Positions 35,623 to 44,641 of a stretch of DNA of 64,000 bases are shown here, one piece after another. Below the pieces are notes generated by a model, which saw only the letters and a program-made list of their open reading frames with translations, searched no databases and was not told the origin of the DNA. This stretch comes from Deltaproteobacteria bacterium (lineage in GTDB: Bacteria; UBA10199; JACPAL01). How positions within the stretch are numbered: position 1 is the stretch's first letter; each line of letters starts with the position of its first letter. Both the position numbers and the translations under genes were made by a program. Location of the stretch: positions 35,067 through 99,066 of the forward strand of contig JACPAK010000007.1 in NCBI GenBank assembly GCA_016180845.1, written 5' to 3'.

Positions 35623-35970
35623 TTAATGCGAAGCGACTTCAACAATTTTTCGAAATGCCTGCGGATCATGGATCGCCAATTCCGACAACATCTTGCGATT
35701 GATCTGGATATTCGCCTTCGAAAGGCGTCCCATCAATTGTGAATAGGAAACCCCCAAATCCTTCGCAGCAGCCCCGATTCGTGTCACCCACAGATTACGA
35801 AACTCTCTCTTGCGCACCTTGCGATGCTTGTAGGCGAACCTCTGGGCGCGCTTCACCGTCTCAATAGCAGAACGGATAAGGCGGGATCGTCCCCCACGAA
35901 ATCCGGAAGCAGCCTTTAAAACCTTTTTTCTTCGTTGGCGGGTTTTGAATCCACCTTTTGCTCTAGGCAT
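35623..35970 (-). CDS. rplT: Ribosomal protein L20
   Basis: A 115-residue basic protein beginning [19 protein letters not shown], with [19 protein letters not shown] and [18 protein letters not shown] typical of L20, which binds 23S rRNA early in large-subunit assembly. It overlaps the end of rpmI by 8 bp, with an AAGGAGG site inside rpmI, and is followed 6 bp later by pheS. In many bacteria L20 also represses its own operon. Confidence 0.96.
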   Translation of the reverse strand: MPRAKGGFKTRQRRKKVLKAASGFRGGRSRLIRSAIETVKRAQRFAYKHRKVRKREFRNLWVTRIGAAAKDLGVSYSQLMGRLSKANIQINRKMLSELAIHDPQAFRKIVEVASH

Positions 35971-36160
35971 AGGGTAACAACCTCCTTATCTCGGCCTGAT
36001 CGGATCGATGAACAAGCGCTCCACGACGAAGCTGCCTCTTCCTCTTCTTCAATTTTGACGTCATAATATGACGAAGAAATGAATGACGTCGCTTGAACTT
36101 TCCATTTCCAGTCTTTTTAAACCGCTTATGCGCGGCCCGATTTGTTTTAAGTTTCGGCAT
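35963..36160 (-). CDS. rpmI: Ribosomal protein L35
   Basis: A 65-residue protein beginning [25 protein letters not shown], with a C-terminal [20 protein letters not shown]. This is the family pattern and length of L35, a component of the 50S subunit. It sits between infC (12 bp upstream) and rplT (8-bp overlap), the universal infC-rpmI-rplT order. Confidence 0.95.
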   Translation of the reverse strand: MPKLKTNRAAHKRFKKTGNGKFKRRHSFLRHIMTSKLKKRKRQLRRGALVHRSDQAEIRRLLPYA

Positions 36161-36172
36161 CTCTTCTCCTCT

Positions 36173-36676
36173 TTATGCTGGCGCCAGTATCATAACCATC
36201 ATTCTCCCCTCCATCATCGGCGGTGATTCGACAGTCGCCTTGCCTTTCACTGTTTCCAGGACACGATCCATTAACGTCCTTCCATGGATCTTATACTCAA
36301 GCTCTCTTCCTCGAAAAACGACGGTCACTTTGGCCTTGTTCCCTTCTTCGAGAAACCGCTGAATGTGTCTCATCTTAAATTGAAAGTCGTGCTCGTCCGT
36401 CATCGGACGCATCTTCACCTCTTTTAAATGCACAACCGTCTGTTTCTTCTTCGCCTCATGCTCCTTTTTCTTCTGCAAGTACTTATACTTTCCATAATCC
36501 ATGATCTTGCAGACAGGTGGTTTTGCTGTCGGTGAAATCTCAACAAGGTCCAGCTCGGCCTCCTGGGCCAATTTCAGTGCCTCCTCAAGTTTCACAACTC
36601 CCAGTTGACTTCCATTATTGTCAATCAGCCGGATCTCCGGGATACGGATCCGGCGATTTACTCTTAACTCCTTAAT
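36173..36676 (-). CDS. infC: Translation initiation factor IF-3, AUU start
   Basis: A 167-residue protein if it begins at the ATT codon at 36676-36674. The reading is then MKELRVNRRIRIPEIRLID, followed by NNGSQLGVVKLEEALK. A GTG-based start at 36595 would cut off the conserved IRLID...QLGVV block. The ATT is preceded 9 bases away by AGGAGGTGAT, a 10-base match to the 16S anti-Shine-Dalgarno. An AUU start is the classic autoregulatory device of infC: IF3 discriminates against it. IF3 binds 30S and checks initiation. The ribosome site overlaps the thrS stop. Confidence 0.93.
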   Translation of the reverse strand: MKELRVNRRIRIPEIRLIDNNGSQLGVVKLEEALKLAQEAELDLVEISPTAKPPVCKIMDYGKYKYLQKKKEHEAKKKQTVVHLKEVKMRPMTDEHDFQFKMRHIQRFLEEGNKAKVTVVFRGRELEYKIHGRTLMDRVLETVKGKATVESPPMMEGRMMVMILAPA

Positions 36677-36682
36677 ACGAAA

Positions 36683-38428
36683 TCACCTCCTCGATTTAAT
36701 CTCTTCCTGGATATGGGTTATAAACTGATCAAGACTCATACTGCCTAAATCACCAGACCTTCTCGATCGCACACTTAAGGTGGAAGATGCAACCTCCTTC
36801 TTCCCTAAAACCACCATATAAGGCACCTTCTGAAGCTCTGAATCACGGATCTTACCACCCAACTTTTCATTACGCACGTCTAATTCAACACGTATCCCCC
36901 CTGATTTTAGCTCGGAAACGACCTTCTCCGCATAAGGGATCTGATCTTCAGCGATCGTGATCACATTCACCTGGACAGGTGATAGCCAAAGCGGAAAGGC
37001 CCCTGCATAATGTTCGATGAGGACCCCAAAAAACCTTTCCAAAGAACCGAGGAGGGCCCGATGAACCATAATCGGCTGGGTCCGCACACCGTTTTCAGCG
37101 ACATAGGTTAACTCAAAACGTTTCGGGAGATTAAAATCGATCTGGATTGTCGAACATTGCCAAGCACGATCGAGGAGATCTTTGATTTTAATGTCAATCT
37201 TCGGTCCATAAAAGACCCCCTCTCCCGGATCGACCTGATACGGTATTTTTTTTGATTCGAGCCCCTTTTTGAGGGCACTGGTCGCCCTCTCCCAGTCTTC
37301 ATCGGATCCGACAGACTTTTCAGGGCGCGTCGAGAGCATGACTTCATAATCTTTGAATCCGAAAGTAGCCAACATCGACAAGGTAAAATCAAGAACTTGA
37401 GCAACCTCCTGCTCCAGCTGGTCCGGTCGACAAAAAATATGGGCGTCATCCTGCGTAAACCCACGAACCCTCAGCAGACCGTGCAGGACCCCGGAACGTT
37501 CGTAGCGATACACGGTCCCCAGTTCTGCCCATCGGAACGGCAACTCCCTGTAACTCCGCAAGCGACTCTGAAATATCTTGATATGAAAGGGGCAATTCAT
37601 CGGTTTCAACTGGTAATCCACCTCATCGATCATCATCGGCCCATAGAGATAATCTTTATAAAAATCGAGATGCCCGGAGGTCCGCCAAAGATCACGTTTT
37701 GCTATATGGGGTGTGAAAAGGATCTCGTATCCCCCCTGCAGGTGACGCTCCCTCCAGAAATCCTCGATCACCTTTCGAATCCTCGCACCCTTAGGATGCC
37801 ACAGCACAAGCCCGGCCCCTTCATCATCCATCGTACTGAAAAGATCCAGTTCCTTTCCCAATTTTCGATGATCTCGCGCCTCGGCTTCATGCAAACGATG
37901 AAGGTACTGATCAAGCTCTTCCTGCTTCAAAAAAGCGGTTCCATAAATTCTTTGAAGCCTTTCCCGCTTTTCATCGCCTCGCCAATACGAGCCGGCGACA
38001 TTCAGAAGTTTAAAAACCTTGAGCTCCCCTGTTTTTTCAACATGAGGCCCCTTGCAGAGGTCGATCCAATCGCCATGTTGGTAGCAACTGATTTCCTCTC
38101 CCACGGGAAGACCTTCGATGATCTCTACCTTAAATTTCTCCCCTTTTTTCCGGAACAGTTCGATCGCCTCCGCACGACTCATCACCTTTCGCTGAAACGG
38201 AGAATTTTTCTCGGCGATCTCCCTCATCTTCTTCTCGATTTTTTCCAGGTCTTCAGGGGTAAACGGGCGGGAAACATCAAAGTCGTAGAAGAATCCCTCC
38301 GGGATGACGGGACCAATCGTCACCTTTGTGCCAGGGAAAAGGGCCTGAACGGCAGACGCCATGATATGCGCGGCCGAATGCCGAAGTTTTTCTAACGGAT
38401 CATTCTCATGTCCTGGACGACAGACCAT
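36683..38428 (-). CDS. thrS: Threonyl-tRNA synthetase, without TGS domain
   Basis: About 581 residues from ATG 38428 ([18 protein letters not shown]), which has AGAGGT 7 bases upstream; an upstream start at 38473 is weaker. The editing domain begins at once ([13 protein letters not shown] with HxxxH, and [12 protein letters not shown] with the Cys), then the class II core with [10 protein letters not shown] (zinc Cys) and the anticodon-binding domain ([12 protein letters not shown]). The N-terminal TGS domain of about 60 residues is missing. Charging and Ser-tRNA editing should both work. First gene of the translation cluster. Confidence 0.92.
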   Translation of the reverse strand: MVCRPGHENDPLEKLRHSAAHIMASAVQALFPGTKVTIGPVIPEGFFYDFDVSRPFTPEDLEKIEKKMREIAEKNSPFQRKVMSRAEAIELFRKKGEKFKVEIIEGLPVGEEISCYQHGDWIDLCKGPHVEKTGELKVFKLLNVAGSYWRGDEKRERLQRIYGTAFLKQEELDQYLHRLHEAEARDHRKLGKELDLFSTMDDEGAGLVLWHPKGARIRKVIEDFWRERHLQGGYEILFTPHIAKRDLWRTSGHLDFYKDYLYGPMMIDEVDYQLKPMNCPFHIKIFQSRLRSYRELPFRWAELGTVYRYERSGVLHGLLRVRGFTQDDAHIFCRPDQLEQEVAQVLDFTLSMLATFGFKDYEVMLSTRPEKSVGSDEDWERATSALKKGLESKKIPYQVDPGEGVFYGPKIDIKIKDLLDRAWQCSTIQIDFNLPKRFELTYVAENGVRTQPIMVHRALLGSLERFFGVLIEHYAGAFPLWLSPVQVNVITIAEDQIPYAEKVVSELKSGGIRVELDVRNEKLGGKIRDSELQKVPYMVVLGKKEVASSTLSVRSRRSGDLGSMSLDQFITHIQEEIKSRR

Positions 38429-38625
38429 AATAGTACCTCTAGTTTGCCTCCCCTTGTCGGTCTTCCTCGACACGTGTCGCTCGCCCTCTCAAGGCCGGGC
38501 TCGCGCACTCCCTCTCATCCCGCTCATTATCACAGGCCTTTGTAGAGCGGGACTCCGAGAGGTCTCGATTGACCACCAAGGGTTCGGCAAACTTAGTCAA
38601 AATATATCTGGAACCCAACACTGTA
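38429..38625 (-). other. thrS leader region, no gene assigned
   Basis: This 197-bp stretch separates tRNA-Val from thrS and would be its leader. A 12-bp palindrome CGACACGTGTCG lies at 38468-38479. A 60-codon open frame (38439-38621) has Arg/Glu-rich, non-conserved content and no ribosome site, and is not called. I see no T-box or other recognisable switch. Confidence 0.4.
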
Positions 38626-38699
38626 TGGGCGCGACAGGGTTCGAACCTGTGACCCCTTCCATGTCAAGGAAGTACTCTAACCAACTGAGCTACGCGCCC
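38626..38699 (-). tRNA. tRNA-Val(GAC)
   Basis: Read on the minus strand, acceptor GGGCGCG pairs with CGCGCCC, with discriminator A. The D-arm is GCTC-AGTTGGTTA-GAGT, the anticodon stem CTTCC/GGAAG encloses TTGACAT with anticodon GAC, and the T-arm is CACAGGTTCGAACCCTG. CCA is not encoded. It lies just upstream of thrS. Confidence 0.95.
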
Positions 38700-38724
38700 G
38701 CGTAACTTCTCGAAAAACTTTGGA

Positions 38725-38754
38725 TTTTTAATTGAATCGGTTTCGAGGTGTCAA
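38725..38754 (-). promoter_or_regulatory. Possible sigma-70 promoter for tRNA-Val
   Basis: A perfect -35 TTGACA on the minus strand (38749-38754) is followed after 18 bases by TAAAAA (38725-38730), a fair -10. The start would be near 38718, about 20 bases before the tRNA 5' end. The -10 is weak, so this is tentative. Confidence 0.4.
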
Positions 38755-38777
38755 GCGTTATAAGAGTCTCGGGATGA

Positions 38778-39110
38778 TCAGGGCGGGGTCAACTGTCCGC
38801 GCAGGATAATTTTCGAGGCTTGATTTGTGGTTTGAGTCGTTGTCGTCGAGCCTCCTGTTGCTGTGCCCCCCCCTTCAGTCGTTGGACTGGCGGAGGGACT
38901 CGAGGTGGTCGCGCTGACAGAATCCGATGTCGCCGCATCACCGGTATCACCTGATTCTGCCGTCGCAGGATCAAAGTCAAAAACAGCCTCCTCTGTCGAC
39001 GGGGCTTTGGAAGAGAGACCCTTTTCCCAAAGATCCATAGAGGCGGCGCAACCTGTTGTCAGTGCAATCGCCAATGTGATCAGCACCAATTTAATTTTTT
39101 TAATGATCAC
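38778..39110 (-). CDS. Small low-complexity lipoprotein
   Basis: A 110-residue protein from GTG 39110, with signal MIIKKIKLVLITLAIALTTGC (lipobox LTTGC, Cys 21). The remainder is a Ser/Thr/Gly/Glu-rich unstructured chain with TSDSVSATTSSPSASPT and GGGTATGGSTTTT. It overlaps the stop of the giant Calx-beta gene by 4 bp (GTGA), so the two are coupled. It could be a membrane-tethered partner of that protein. No family is recognised. Confidence 0.65.
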   Translation of the reverse strand: MIIKKIKLVLITLAIALTTGCAASMDLWEKGLSSKAPSTEEAVFDFDPATAESGDTGDAATSDSVSATTSSPSASPTTEGGGTATGGSTTTTQTTNQASKIILRGQLTPP

Positions 39111-42100
39111 GGCCGTCCCCTCCCTTCTGGTGGTCCCCTTCTCCCCTCTCCTTCATCATCATTACCGGCAGGAGGCGATGGTTGTGGAGCTGGTGGTGTG
39201 GGGGTGGTATCAGCATCATCGAGCAGTTGATCGACAGGATCAATATCGTCCAGGCAGTCTCTTTCTCCCCCGTCTCCGTTCCCTGCCCCCCTGCCTCGAC
39301 GACATTCACGAACCGATTCATCATGACGATCCAATTCATCTAAAAATTCGTCAGGGTCTGAAAGAAGTTCATCCTCGCTCTCCTGATCCATCTCTCCATC
39401 CCCCACTGAATCTGCCAGATAATTGGCAATCAGCCAGGCATCTTCCGAGTCTTCGAGATGATCGTGAACCTCAGGGGCTATATTGATAAAAAGGTCCCCA
39501 AGCTCTTGAAGCTGCTCATCGGATAACTCCCCTTCCTCGAGGGACAGTTCACCAACAAGCTCAAGGGCGGCATCAAAATGACCTCGGGAAAAATCGACCT
39601 CCATCGCCTGCTCGATAACCCCTAAAAGAACATGCTGATTCATTTCATTCGTGAAAAGGGCCGGTTCCTCTTCCTCCATCCCCTCTTCGATCAGATCCTC
39701 AACAATCTCGAAGGCACGATCGCCATTCTGAAGATGGTTGTCACTCAGGCTCTGGACCGTCTGCACCGCCGCATCGATCCATCCAGAATCCTCCTTCATC
39801 TTTTCAAAAACCTCTCCCTCGTCACAAAGTCCCGTGGCGGCAAATTGGGCAATCCGACGCGTCACTTCTTGAGCCTGATCAAGGCGTGCCCTGATGATTG
39901 TCGCATTATAATCACAATGCGATTCAACATCCTGAGAGAGAGACTCGATCGTTTCACTGCTGAGGCTCCCCTCCCGGATCGCCGAGATGAGATCTTGATA
40001 GCTGGAAAAACCATACAGAGAGGGACTCAGGTTTTCCTTGATCAAGCATTTCACGACATCCTTGGCAGCCCCCATCCCTCCTTCAATAGTGGTCACCTCA
40101 CGAGAGGCGCTTGTATAGAAACGATCCATAAAGGAGACAAAACAGGCAGGTTCGAAATCACGGATCGTCTGCATCCCATTTTCGTCAAGGTGGTCTTTCA
40201 ACATTTCAAGGGCGATTGTCTGCTCGGTATCGATCTCACCGGCCTGAACCTCTTCCTCACCATCCTCAAACTGTTGCTCATCGTAATCGGTCTCATAAAA
40301 CATCCCGTAGGTAACGGTCTGGCAATAGGCCTGAATCGCGACGCGGAGTTTTGATCTCTGGTCCGGATCCGCTATCTTCAACGGATCACATTCAATCGCG
40401 AACGCCTCCCCTTCACGAATCGTGACCCGTCCGCATTCCTCACCGGTCAGAAAATTTGTCGCGATAACAACACACTCCTCCTGAGTTTCAATCGTTTCAT
40501 CCCCTCCATCACAATCCTCCGCACAAACCCCCTCCTCCGACGGGGCACAAGTCCCGTCACCGCAGACCGGTTCCGGTTCCCCATCATCATCCGTGATCGT
40601 CGCCGTCACGATGCTGCCGGTAAGATTCGCGTTCTCGACATCCAGAATTCTCACCGTAAAACTCTCCATCTCTTCCTCAATCTCGTCATCAACCAACTCG
40701 ATCGAAAATGTCGCGCTCGTCTCTCCAGATTCTATCCTGATCTCACCCAGATCCGGTGCGAAGTCCAAGGCCATCCGTGCCGTCCCATCGGTAACCGCCT
40801 CCCAACGAAACCGAACATCGGAAAGGCTCGTCTCGGAGACCGTCGCCGTAAAAATGATCGTACCATCGCTCTCCGAGGCGCTGGCATTAGTGACAGTCAG
40901 GGTTCTCGTTCCATCATTGTCGGTAATCGTACCGATCCCCTCCCCATCGGCAATTGTCGCATTGAACGGATTGGTCAAACGAATCGAAAAGGTTTCAGCC
41001 TCTTCTGGCAAAATTCCGAAAATCATTGAGACGATATCATCCAGGACAGGAACCGTAATTGTCTTGTTCGTCTCACCTGGAGAAAAAACCAATTGCCCTA
41101 TTGCAGGGGCATAGTCGAAGGTTACCAGGGCGGTTCCATCCACGGTCTCATAGTCAACCATCACAGTCTCCTCGTGAGGTTGAGAAAGGGTGACTGTAAA
41201 GGCGAGCGTCCTTGTGGCCTCCAGAGGATCTTCGGTCTCTCCTCCTGAAGCATCGCTAATCGAGAGGGTCGGCAACGGACCGTCATTGTCCCGGATCGTC
41301 GCCACTCCCCTGTCATCTGAGATAGTCGCATGCAGCGGCTCGCTTAAGACAACCTCAAAAACCTCATCTGACTCAGGGATCGAACCGTCAAGGATCGGGA
41401 TATAAACAGGAACAGAGGTCTCTCCCGGCTCAATCGACTGAACAAAATCTCGCGCCAGAAAATCGACATCCTCCATGGCGTTGATCCCGTTCGTCGTGAC
41501 TCGAAAACGGACATATCTCGCACTCGGTTCCGAGAGTGAGACGGTAAACGCAACACTATCGTCCACTTCATCAAAGGTCAGATCGTTAATGGATAGGGTC
41601 GGTTCGGGACTGCTGTCCTGGATAACAGCATCACCAAAATCATCCGCCACAGTCGCATTCACCGCACCGGCGAGATAAATAAAAAAGACCTCATCCTCTT
41701 CGTCGATCGCATCACCCCACACGGCGACAGAAACTGTCTTGACCGTTTCTCCCGGATCAAATGTCACTGTCCCGTTAAAACTCTCGAAATCAACACCGGG
41801 AACGGCATCATTATAATCCTCATTATAATCAACCGTAACCGTCTGTTCGCTGGGACGTGAAAGGGTTATCGTAAAGGTGCCGGTTGCCTGGCCACCCTCG
41901 CCAGGCTCCGGGATGGCAATATCATTCACCCTGATCTCAGGACCGGAGTCATTGTCGATAATCGTCCCACTTCCGATCGAATCGACGATTGTGGCATTGA
42001 CAGGATTTGAAAGTTCTATTTCAAAGCTCTCTTCTCCCTCGACAAGCAGATCACCGGAGATCCAGACGCTCACCGTTTTGCTGGTTTCACCGGGGGCAAA

Positions 42101-43732
42101 AGAGACTGTTCCGGTGAGAACCGCTCCCTCGGCAATATAGTCATCACCTGCCGTTGTCGACCCATCACGAATCTCATAGTCCACGGTCACTGCCATGGAA
42201 CGAGCAGTTGAAAGAGTGACCGTGAAAGTTTCAGGGCCGATGTCATCAAAAACAGAATCTGTCTCTATGGCAGAGATATCATCAACAGAGAGCTCATAGA
42301 GGCCACTGCGGTATTTAGCCAAAGAAGGACTCCCCGAGGGGCCAACATTAACGACCGACACCGATAAACCGGCGACCAGAATCCCCCCATCACCCTGAAA
42401 CACAATCGCCCGACCGTCGTCCCCTTTGCTGCTACCCTCCCAGACAAAATCGGTCCTGACCTTTCCATCCCCACTGAAGGTTGGATCGAGGCTCCCGTCA
42501 CTGTTGTATCGAAACAGCAAGAAATCGTCCTGTTGTGGCGAATCGGCATCGAACCGGCCGGCGACAAGAATTTTCCCATCAGGCTGAAGGGTCACCGCGT
42601 TACCGCTTAGAATCTCCGCTACCTTTGGTGTCTTGACGATGCCATCACTGTCAAATGAGGAATCGAGTCCCCCATCGTCACCAAGACGTGCGAGACTGAT
42701 CCCCTGCATCCCGCCTCCGGAGTAAGATCCCATAACGACGATCTTTCCATCGGATTGAATGACGACATCTTTGGGCACATCATAGCTTTGATTATTGATG
42801 TCGATATAAACAGAGCCGTCTGAATCGAACGAAAGATCCGGCTTCCCGTCGGACAATAAACGGATCAGGTGATAATCGATCCCATTCCCATTGGAGTCAC
42901 CACCACCAACACCGACGATTTTACCGTCAGGTTGAAGGGTCACCGCAGTCGCGATCTCATTTGTAGAGGAGAAGGCAAAAATCGCACGCCCATCTCCACT
43001 AAAAGTAGTATCAAGTTTTCCGTCCTCATTCAGGCGTGCAAAGGCATACGTCCCCGCCGGTGAATAGTTTGTCCATCCGACGAGGAGAATCTTCCCGTCG
43101 GGCTGAAACGCTAGATCATACGCCTGATTCCATCGGCCATCGTTTAATTTATGTTGGTTGACGTTCGTCGGCATCTTGGCGCCACTAAAAGAGTCGGTAA
43201 CCAGGCCAGACGCCCCAAAGCTGTTATCCAGCGTTCCATCGGTATTGAGTCGCGCCACGGCAAAATTCTCATAGAGGTCCACCTGCACATCAACGAAACC
43301 ACCAACAATAATCTTGCCGTCGTCCTGGATCACCACTCCTGTAGCGATTGAAGACCTTCCCGAAGTCACACTGCATTGGGTCCCGTTTTGCTTCAACTCG
43401 GGCTCTCCAAAATTCAGAGTCACCTTCCCCTGATCACCAAACGTGGTATCGAGGGTCCCATCGGCGTTGAACCTGGCAACCGCCATATCCTTCCAGATCC
43501 AGCCGTTCCCGTCGTTGAAACAACCGACGGTGCGCGAAACGGTTCCGACAACGACAATCTTGCCGTCCGACTGGAGGGCGATCTCTTCGACTGGAAAGCC
43601 CCGTGTATCGGATCCTGTAAAGGTGGTATGAACAAGGCCCTCTGTTCCAAACAGCGGATCGAGATCCCCCGGAGCTGCCCATGCTGAAGGGGAAATCAAA
43701 AAAAGAATAAATAAAGAGAGTCGTCTCCACAT
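39107..43732 (-). CDS. Giant secreted delta-60/Calx-beta protein
   Basis: About 1541 residues from ATG 43732 (MWRRLSLFILFLISPSAWA, a signal peptide). Residues 20-480 hold delta-60 repeats with GKIVVVGTVS, GKILLVGWTN and GKILVAGRFD. Residues 480-1085 carry five Calx-beta domains, each ending in a variant of GTIIDND, with acidic calcium sites. Next is a small Cys-rich CGDGTCAPSEEGVCAEDC motif, then about 430 residues of acidic helical sequence with no known homology. The tail is Pro/Gly/Arg-rich. It should be a long adhesive or matrix protein using calcium. Coupled to a lipoprotein and driven by the sigma-54 promoter at 43751. Confidence 0.85.
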   Translation of the reverse strand: MWRRLSLFILFLISPSAWAAPGDLDPLFGTEGLVHTTFTGSDTRGFPVEEIALQSDGKIVVVGTVSRTVGCFNDGNGWIWKDMAVARFNADGTLDTTFGDQGKVTLNFGEPELKQNGTQCSVTSGRSSIATGVVIQDDGKIIVGGFVDVQVDLYENFAVARLNTDGTLDNSFGASGLVTDSFSGAKMPTNVNQHKLNDGRWNQAYDLAFQPDGKILLVGWTNYSPAGTYAFARLNEDGKLDTTFSGDGRAIFAFSSTNEIATAVTLQPDGKIVGVGGGDSNGNGIDYHLIRLLSDGKPDLSFDSDGSVYIDINNQSYDVPKDVVIQSDGKIVVMGSYSGGGMQGISLARLGDDGGLDSSFDSDGIVKTPKVAEILSGNAVTLQPDGKILVAGRFDADSPQQDDFLLFRYNSDGSLDPTFSGDGKVRTDFVWEGSSKGDDGRAIVFQGDGGILVAGLSVSVVNVGPSGSPSLAKYRSGLYELSVDDISAIETDSVFDDIGPETFTVTLSTARSMAVTVDYEIRDGSTTAGDDYIAEGAVLTGTVSFAPGETSKTVSVWISGDLLVEGEESFEIELSNPVNATIVDSIGSGTIIDNDSGPEIRVNDIAIPEPGEGGQATGTFTITLSRPSEQTVTVDYNEDYNDAVPGVDFESFNGTVTFDPGETVKTVSVAVWGDAIDEEDEVFFIYLAGAVNATVADDFGDAVIQDSSPEPTLSINDLTFDEVDDSVAFTVSLSEPSARYVRFRVTTNGINAMEDVDFLARDFVQSIEPGETSVPVYIPILDGSIPESDEVFEVVLSEPLHATISDDRGVATIRDNDGPLPTLSISDASGGETEDPLEATRTLAFTVTLSQPHEETVMVDYETVDGTALVTFDYAPAIGQLVFSPGETNKTITVPVLDDIVSMIFGILPEEAETFSIRLTNPFNATIADGEGIGTITDNDGTRTLTVTNASASESDGTIIFTATVSETSLSDVRFRWEAVTDGTARMALDFAPDLGEIRIESGETSATFSIELVDDEIEEEMESFTVRILDVENANLTGSIVTATITDDDGEPEPVCGDGTCAPSEEGVCAEDCDGGDETIETQEECVVIATNFLTGEECGRVTIREGEAFAIECDPLKIADPDQRSKLRVAIQAYCQTVTYGMFYETDYDEQQFEDGEEEVQAGEIDTEQTIALEMLKDHLDENGMQTIRDFEPACFVSFMDRFYTSASREVTTIEGGMGAAKDVVKCLIKENLSPSLYGFSSYQDLISAIREGSLSSETIESLSQDVESHCDYNATIIRARLDQAQEVTRRIAQFAATGLCDEGEVFEKMKEDSGWIDAAVQTVQSLSDNHLQNGDRAFEIVEDLIEEGMEEEEPALFTNEMNQHVLLGVIEQAMEVDFSRGHFDAALELVGELSLEEGELSDEQLQELGDLFINIAPEVHDHLEDSEDAWLIANYLADSVGDGEMDQESEDELLSDPDEFLDELDRHDESVRECRRGRGAGNGDGGERDCLDDIDPVDQLLDDADTTPTPPAPQPSPPAGNDDEGEGRRGPPEGRGRP

Positions 43733-43750
43733 ACCCAATGAGTGGTTAAT

Positions 43751-43765
43751 GCAAAGGGCATGCCG
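43751..43765 (-). promoter_or_regulatory. Sigma-54 promoter of the giant Calx-beta gene
   Basis: Minus-strand CCGGCATGCCCTTTGCAT has GG (43763-43764) and GC (43751-43752) 10 bases apart, with a perfect TTGCA at the -12. The start site would be about 43739, only some 7 bases before the ATG, so the message may have a very short leader. Confidence 0.6.
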
Positions 43766-43825
43766 GGGACGGTTTTAGTTATGAAAAATGAGTGATTACA
43801 ATATATTGTCAGTCAAAGGAGGGTT

Positions 43826-43857
43826 TTATCACTTTAATAAAATTATCATTTTGATAA
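43826..43857. promoter_or_regulatory. Paired inverted repeats, probable activator site
   Basis: TTATCA-CTT-TAATAA (43826-43840) and TTATCA-TTT-TGATAA (43843-43857, perfect) have centres 17 bp apart, 95-110 bp upstream of the expected start of the giant gene. A further TGATAA half-site is at 43865-43870. The same motif pair lies upstream of the gene at 32135. Confidence 0.65.
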
Positions 43858-43878
43858 TAAAAAGTGATAATAAAGACC

Positions 43879-44214
43879 CTACTCTGTAATCCCGTATTCC
43901 TTCATTTTATTGTACAAAGTCCGTGAGGTAATGCCGAGGATCTTGGCCGCCTTCCCATGATGTTTGTCTGAGCGACGCAACGCCTCGAGAATGACCTGCC
44001 GCTCCACAAGCCTTACCGTCTGCTGGGAAACCTCCATGAGCGGTCGATCATAGGTCACAGGAACCTTGACTTCGTGTATCTTCCCCTCCGTGGAATGAGG
44101 TTTTCCCAGAAAGGCAGCGGAAATTTTCCCGAGGACCTCTTCGAGGCGTTCTTTGATTTCCTGAAGCTCCAGATAAAGATTTTCAATAAAAACCTTCGGC
44201 TCTCCGTCAGTCAC
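43879..44214 (-). CDS. Stand-alone Fis-type HTH DNA-binding protein
   Basis: A 111-residue protein from GTG 44214. About residues 10-30 form an acidic helix, possibly for dimerisation. The C-terminal 45 residues (VERQVILEALRRSDKHHGKA and following GITSRTLYNKMKEYGI) are the HTH_8/Fis domain that ends sigma-54 enhancer-binding proteins; the AAA+ ATPase and receiver domains are absent. It overlaps the cdd stop by 4 bp (GTGA). Its end is 9 bp from the repeat-rich region upstream of the giant gene. It may bind the TTATCA sites as activator helper or competitor; that is inference. Confidence 0.8.
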   Translation of the reverse strand: MTDGEPKVFIENLYLELQEIKERLEEVLGKISAAFLGKPHSTEGKIHEVKVPVTYDRPLMEVSQQTVRLVERQVILEALRRSDKHHGKAAKILGITSRTLYNKMKEYGITE

Positions 44215-44636
44215 TTTCTCCTCCTCTTCAGATGGTGCTTCAAGAGTCTCTTTTTAGCCGCCCTTTTATAGGGGACAGGGTACAGCGCCGCAACAGGAAT
44301 GGTTCGGGTCTGTTTTTTCCGATTGATCATCATGATATCAATATCCCCTGCCAATTCCCAAATAACCTGCCGGCACGCCCCACAGGGGGAGATGAATTCT
44401 TCTGTGTTCGCTGTCACCGCCAGCACCTTGAATCTTCTCTCACCCGCCGCAACCGCATGATAAAGCGCCCCTCGCTCCGCACAGATCGTGAGCGCATAAC
44501 AACAGTTTTCCACATTCCCTGAGGAAAAAATCTTCCCCCCGCTCGTCAGAACCGCCGCTCCGACCTTGAGATTCGAATACGGGCTATAGGAGTTTCGTCT
44601 TGCGCGAAAAGCAGCCGCAATCAATCGATCTTTCAT
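44211..44636 (-). CDS. cdd: Cytidine deaminase
   Basis: A 141-residue zinc hydrolase with TICAERGAL (zinc Cys and catalytic Glu, about residues 51-59) and SPCGACRQV (two zinc Cys). It deaminates cytidine and deoxycytidine to uridine forms in pyrimidine salvage. The C-terminus is unusually basic (KRAAKKRLLKHHLKRRRK). It is 5 bp downstream of hemA and coupled to the Fis-type gene. Confidence 0.92.
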   Translation of the reverse strand: MKDRLIAAAFRARRNSYSPYSNLKVGAAVLTSGGKIFSSGNVENCCYALTICAERGALYHAVAAGERRFKVLAVTANTEEFISPCGACRQVIWELAGDIDIMMINRKKQTRTIPVAALYPVPYKRAAKKRLLKHHLKRRRK

Positions 44637-44641
44637 GAAAA

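Noticed and set aside
37397..38395. 332-codon open frame antisense to thrS
   Set aside because: thrS is unambiguous on the other strand, and the antisense product shows no family or plausible start.
38439..38621. 60-codon frame in the thrS leader
   Set aside because: Arg/Glu-rich, no ribosome site and no recognisable similarity; treated as leader DNA.
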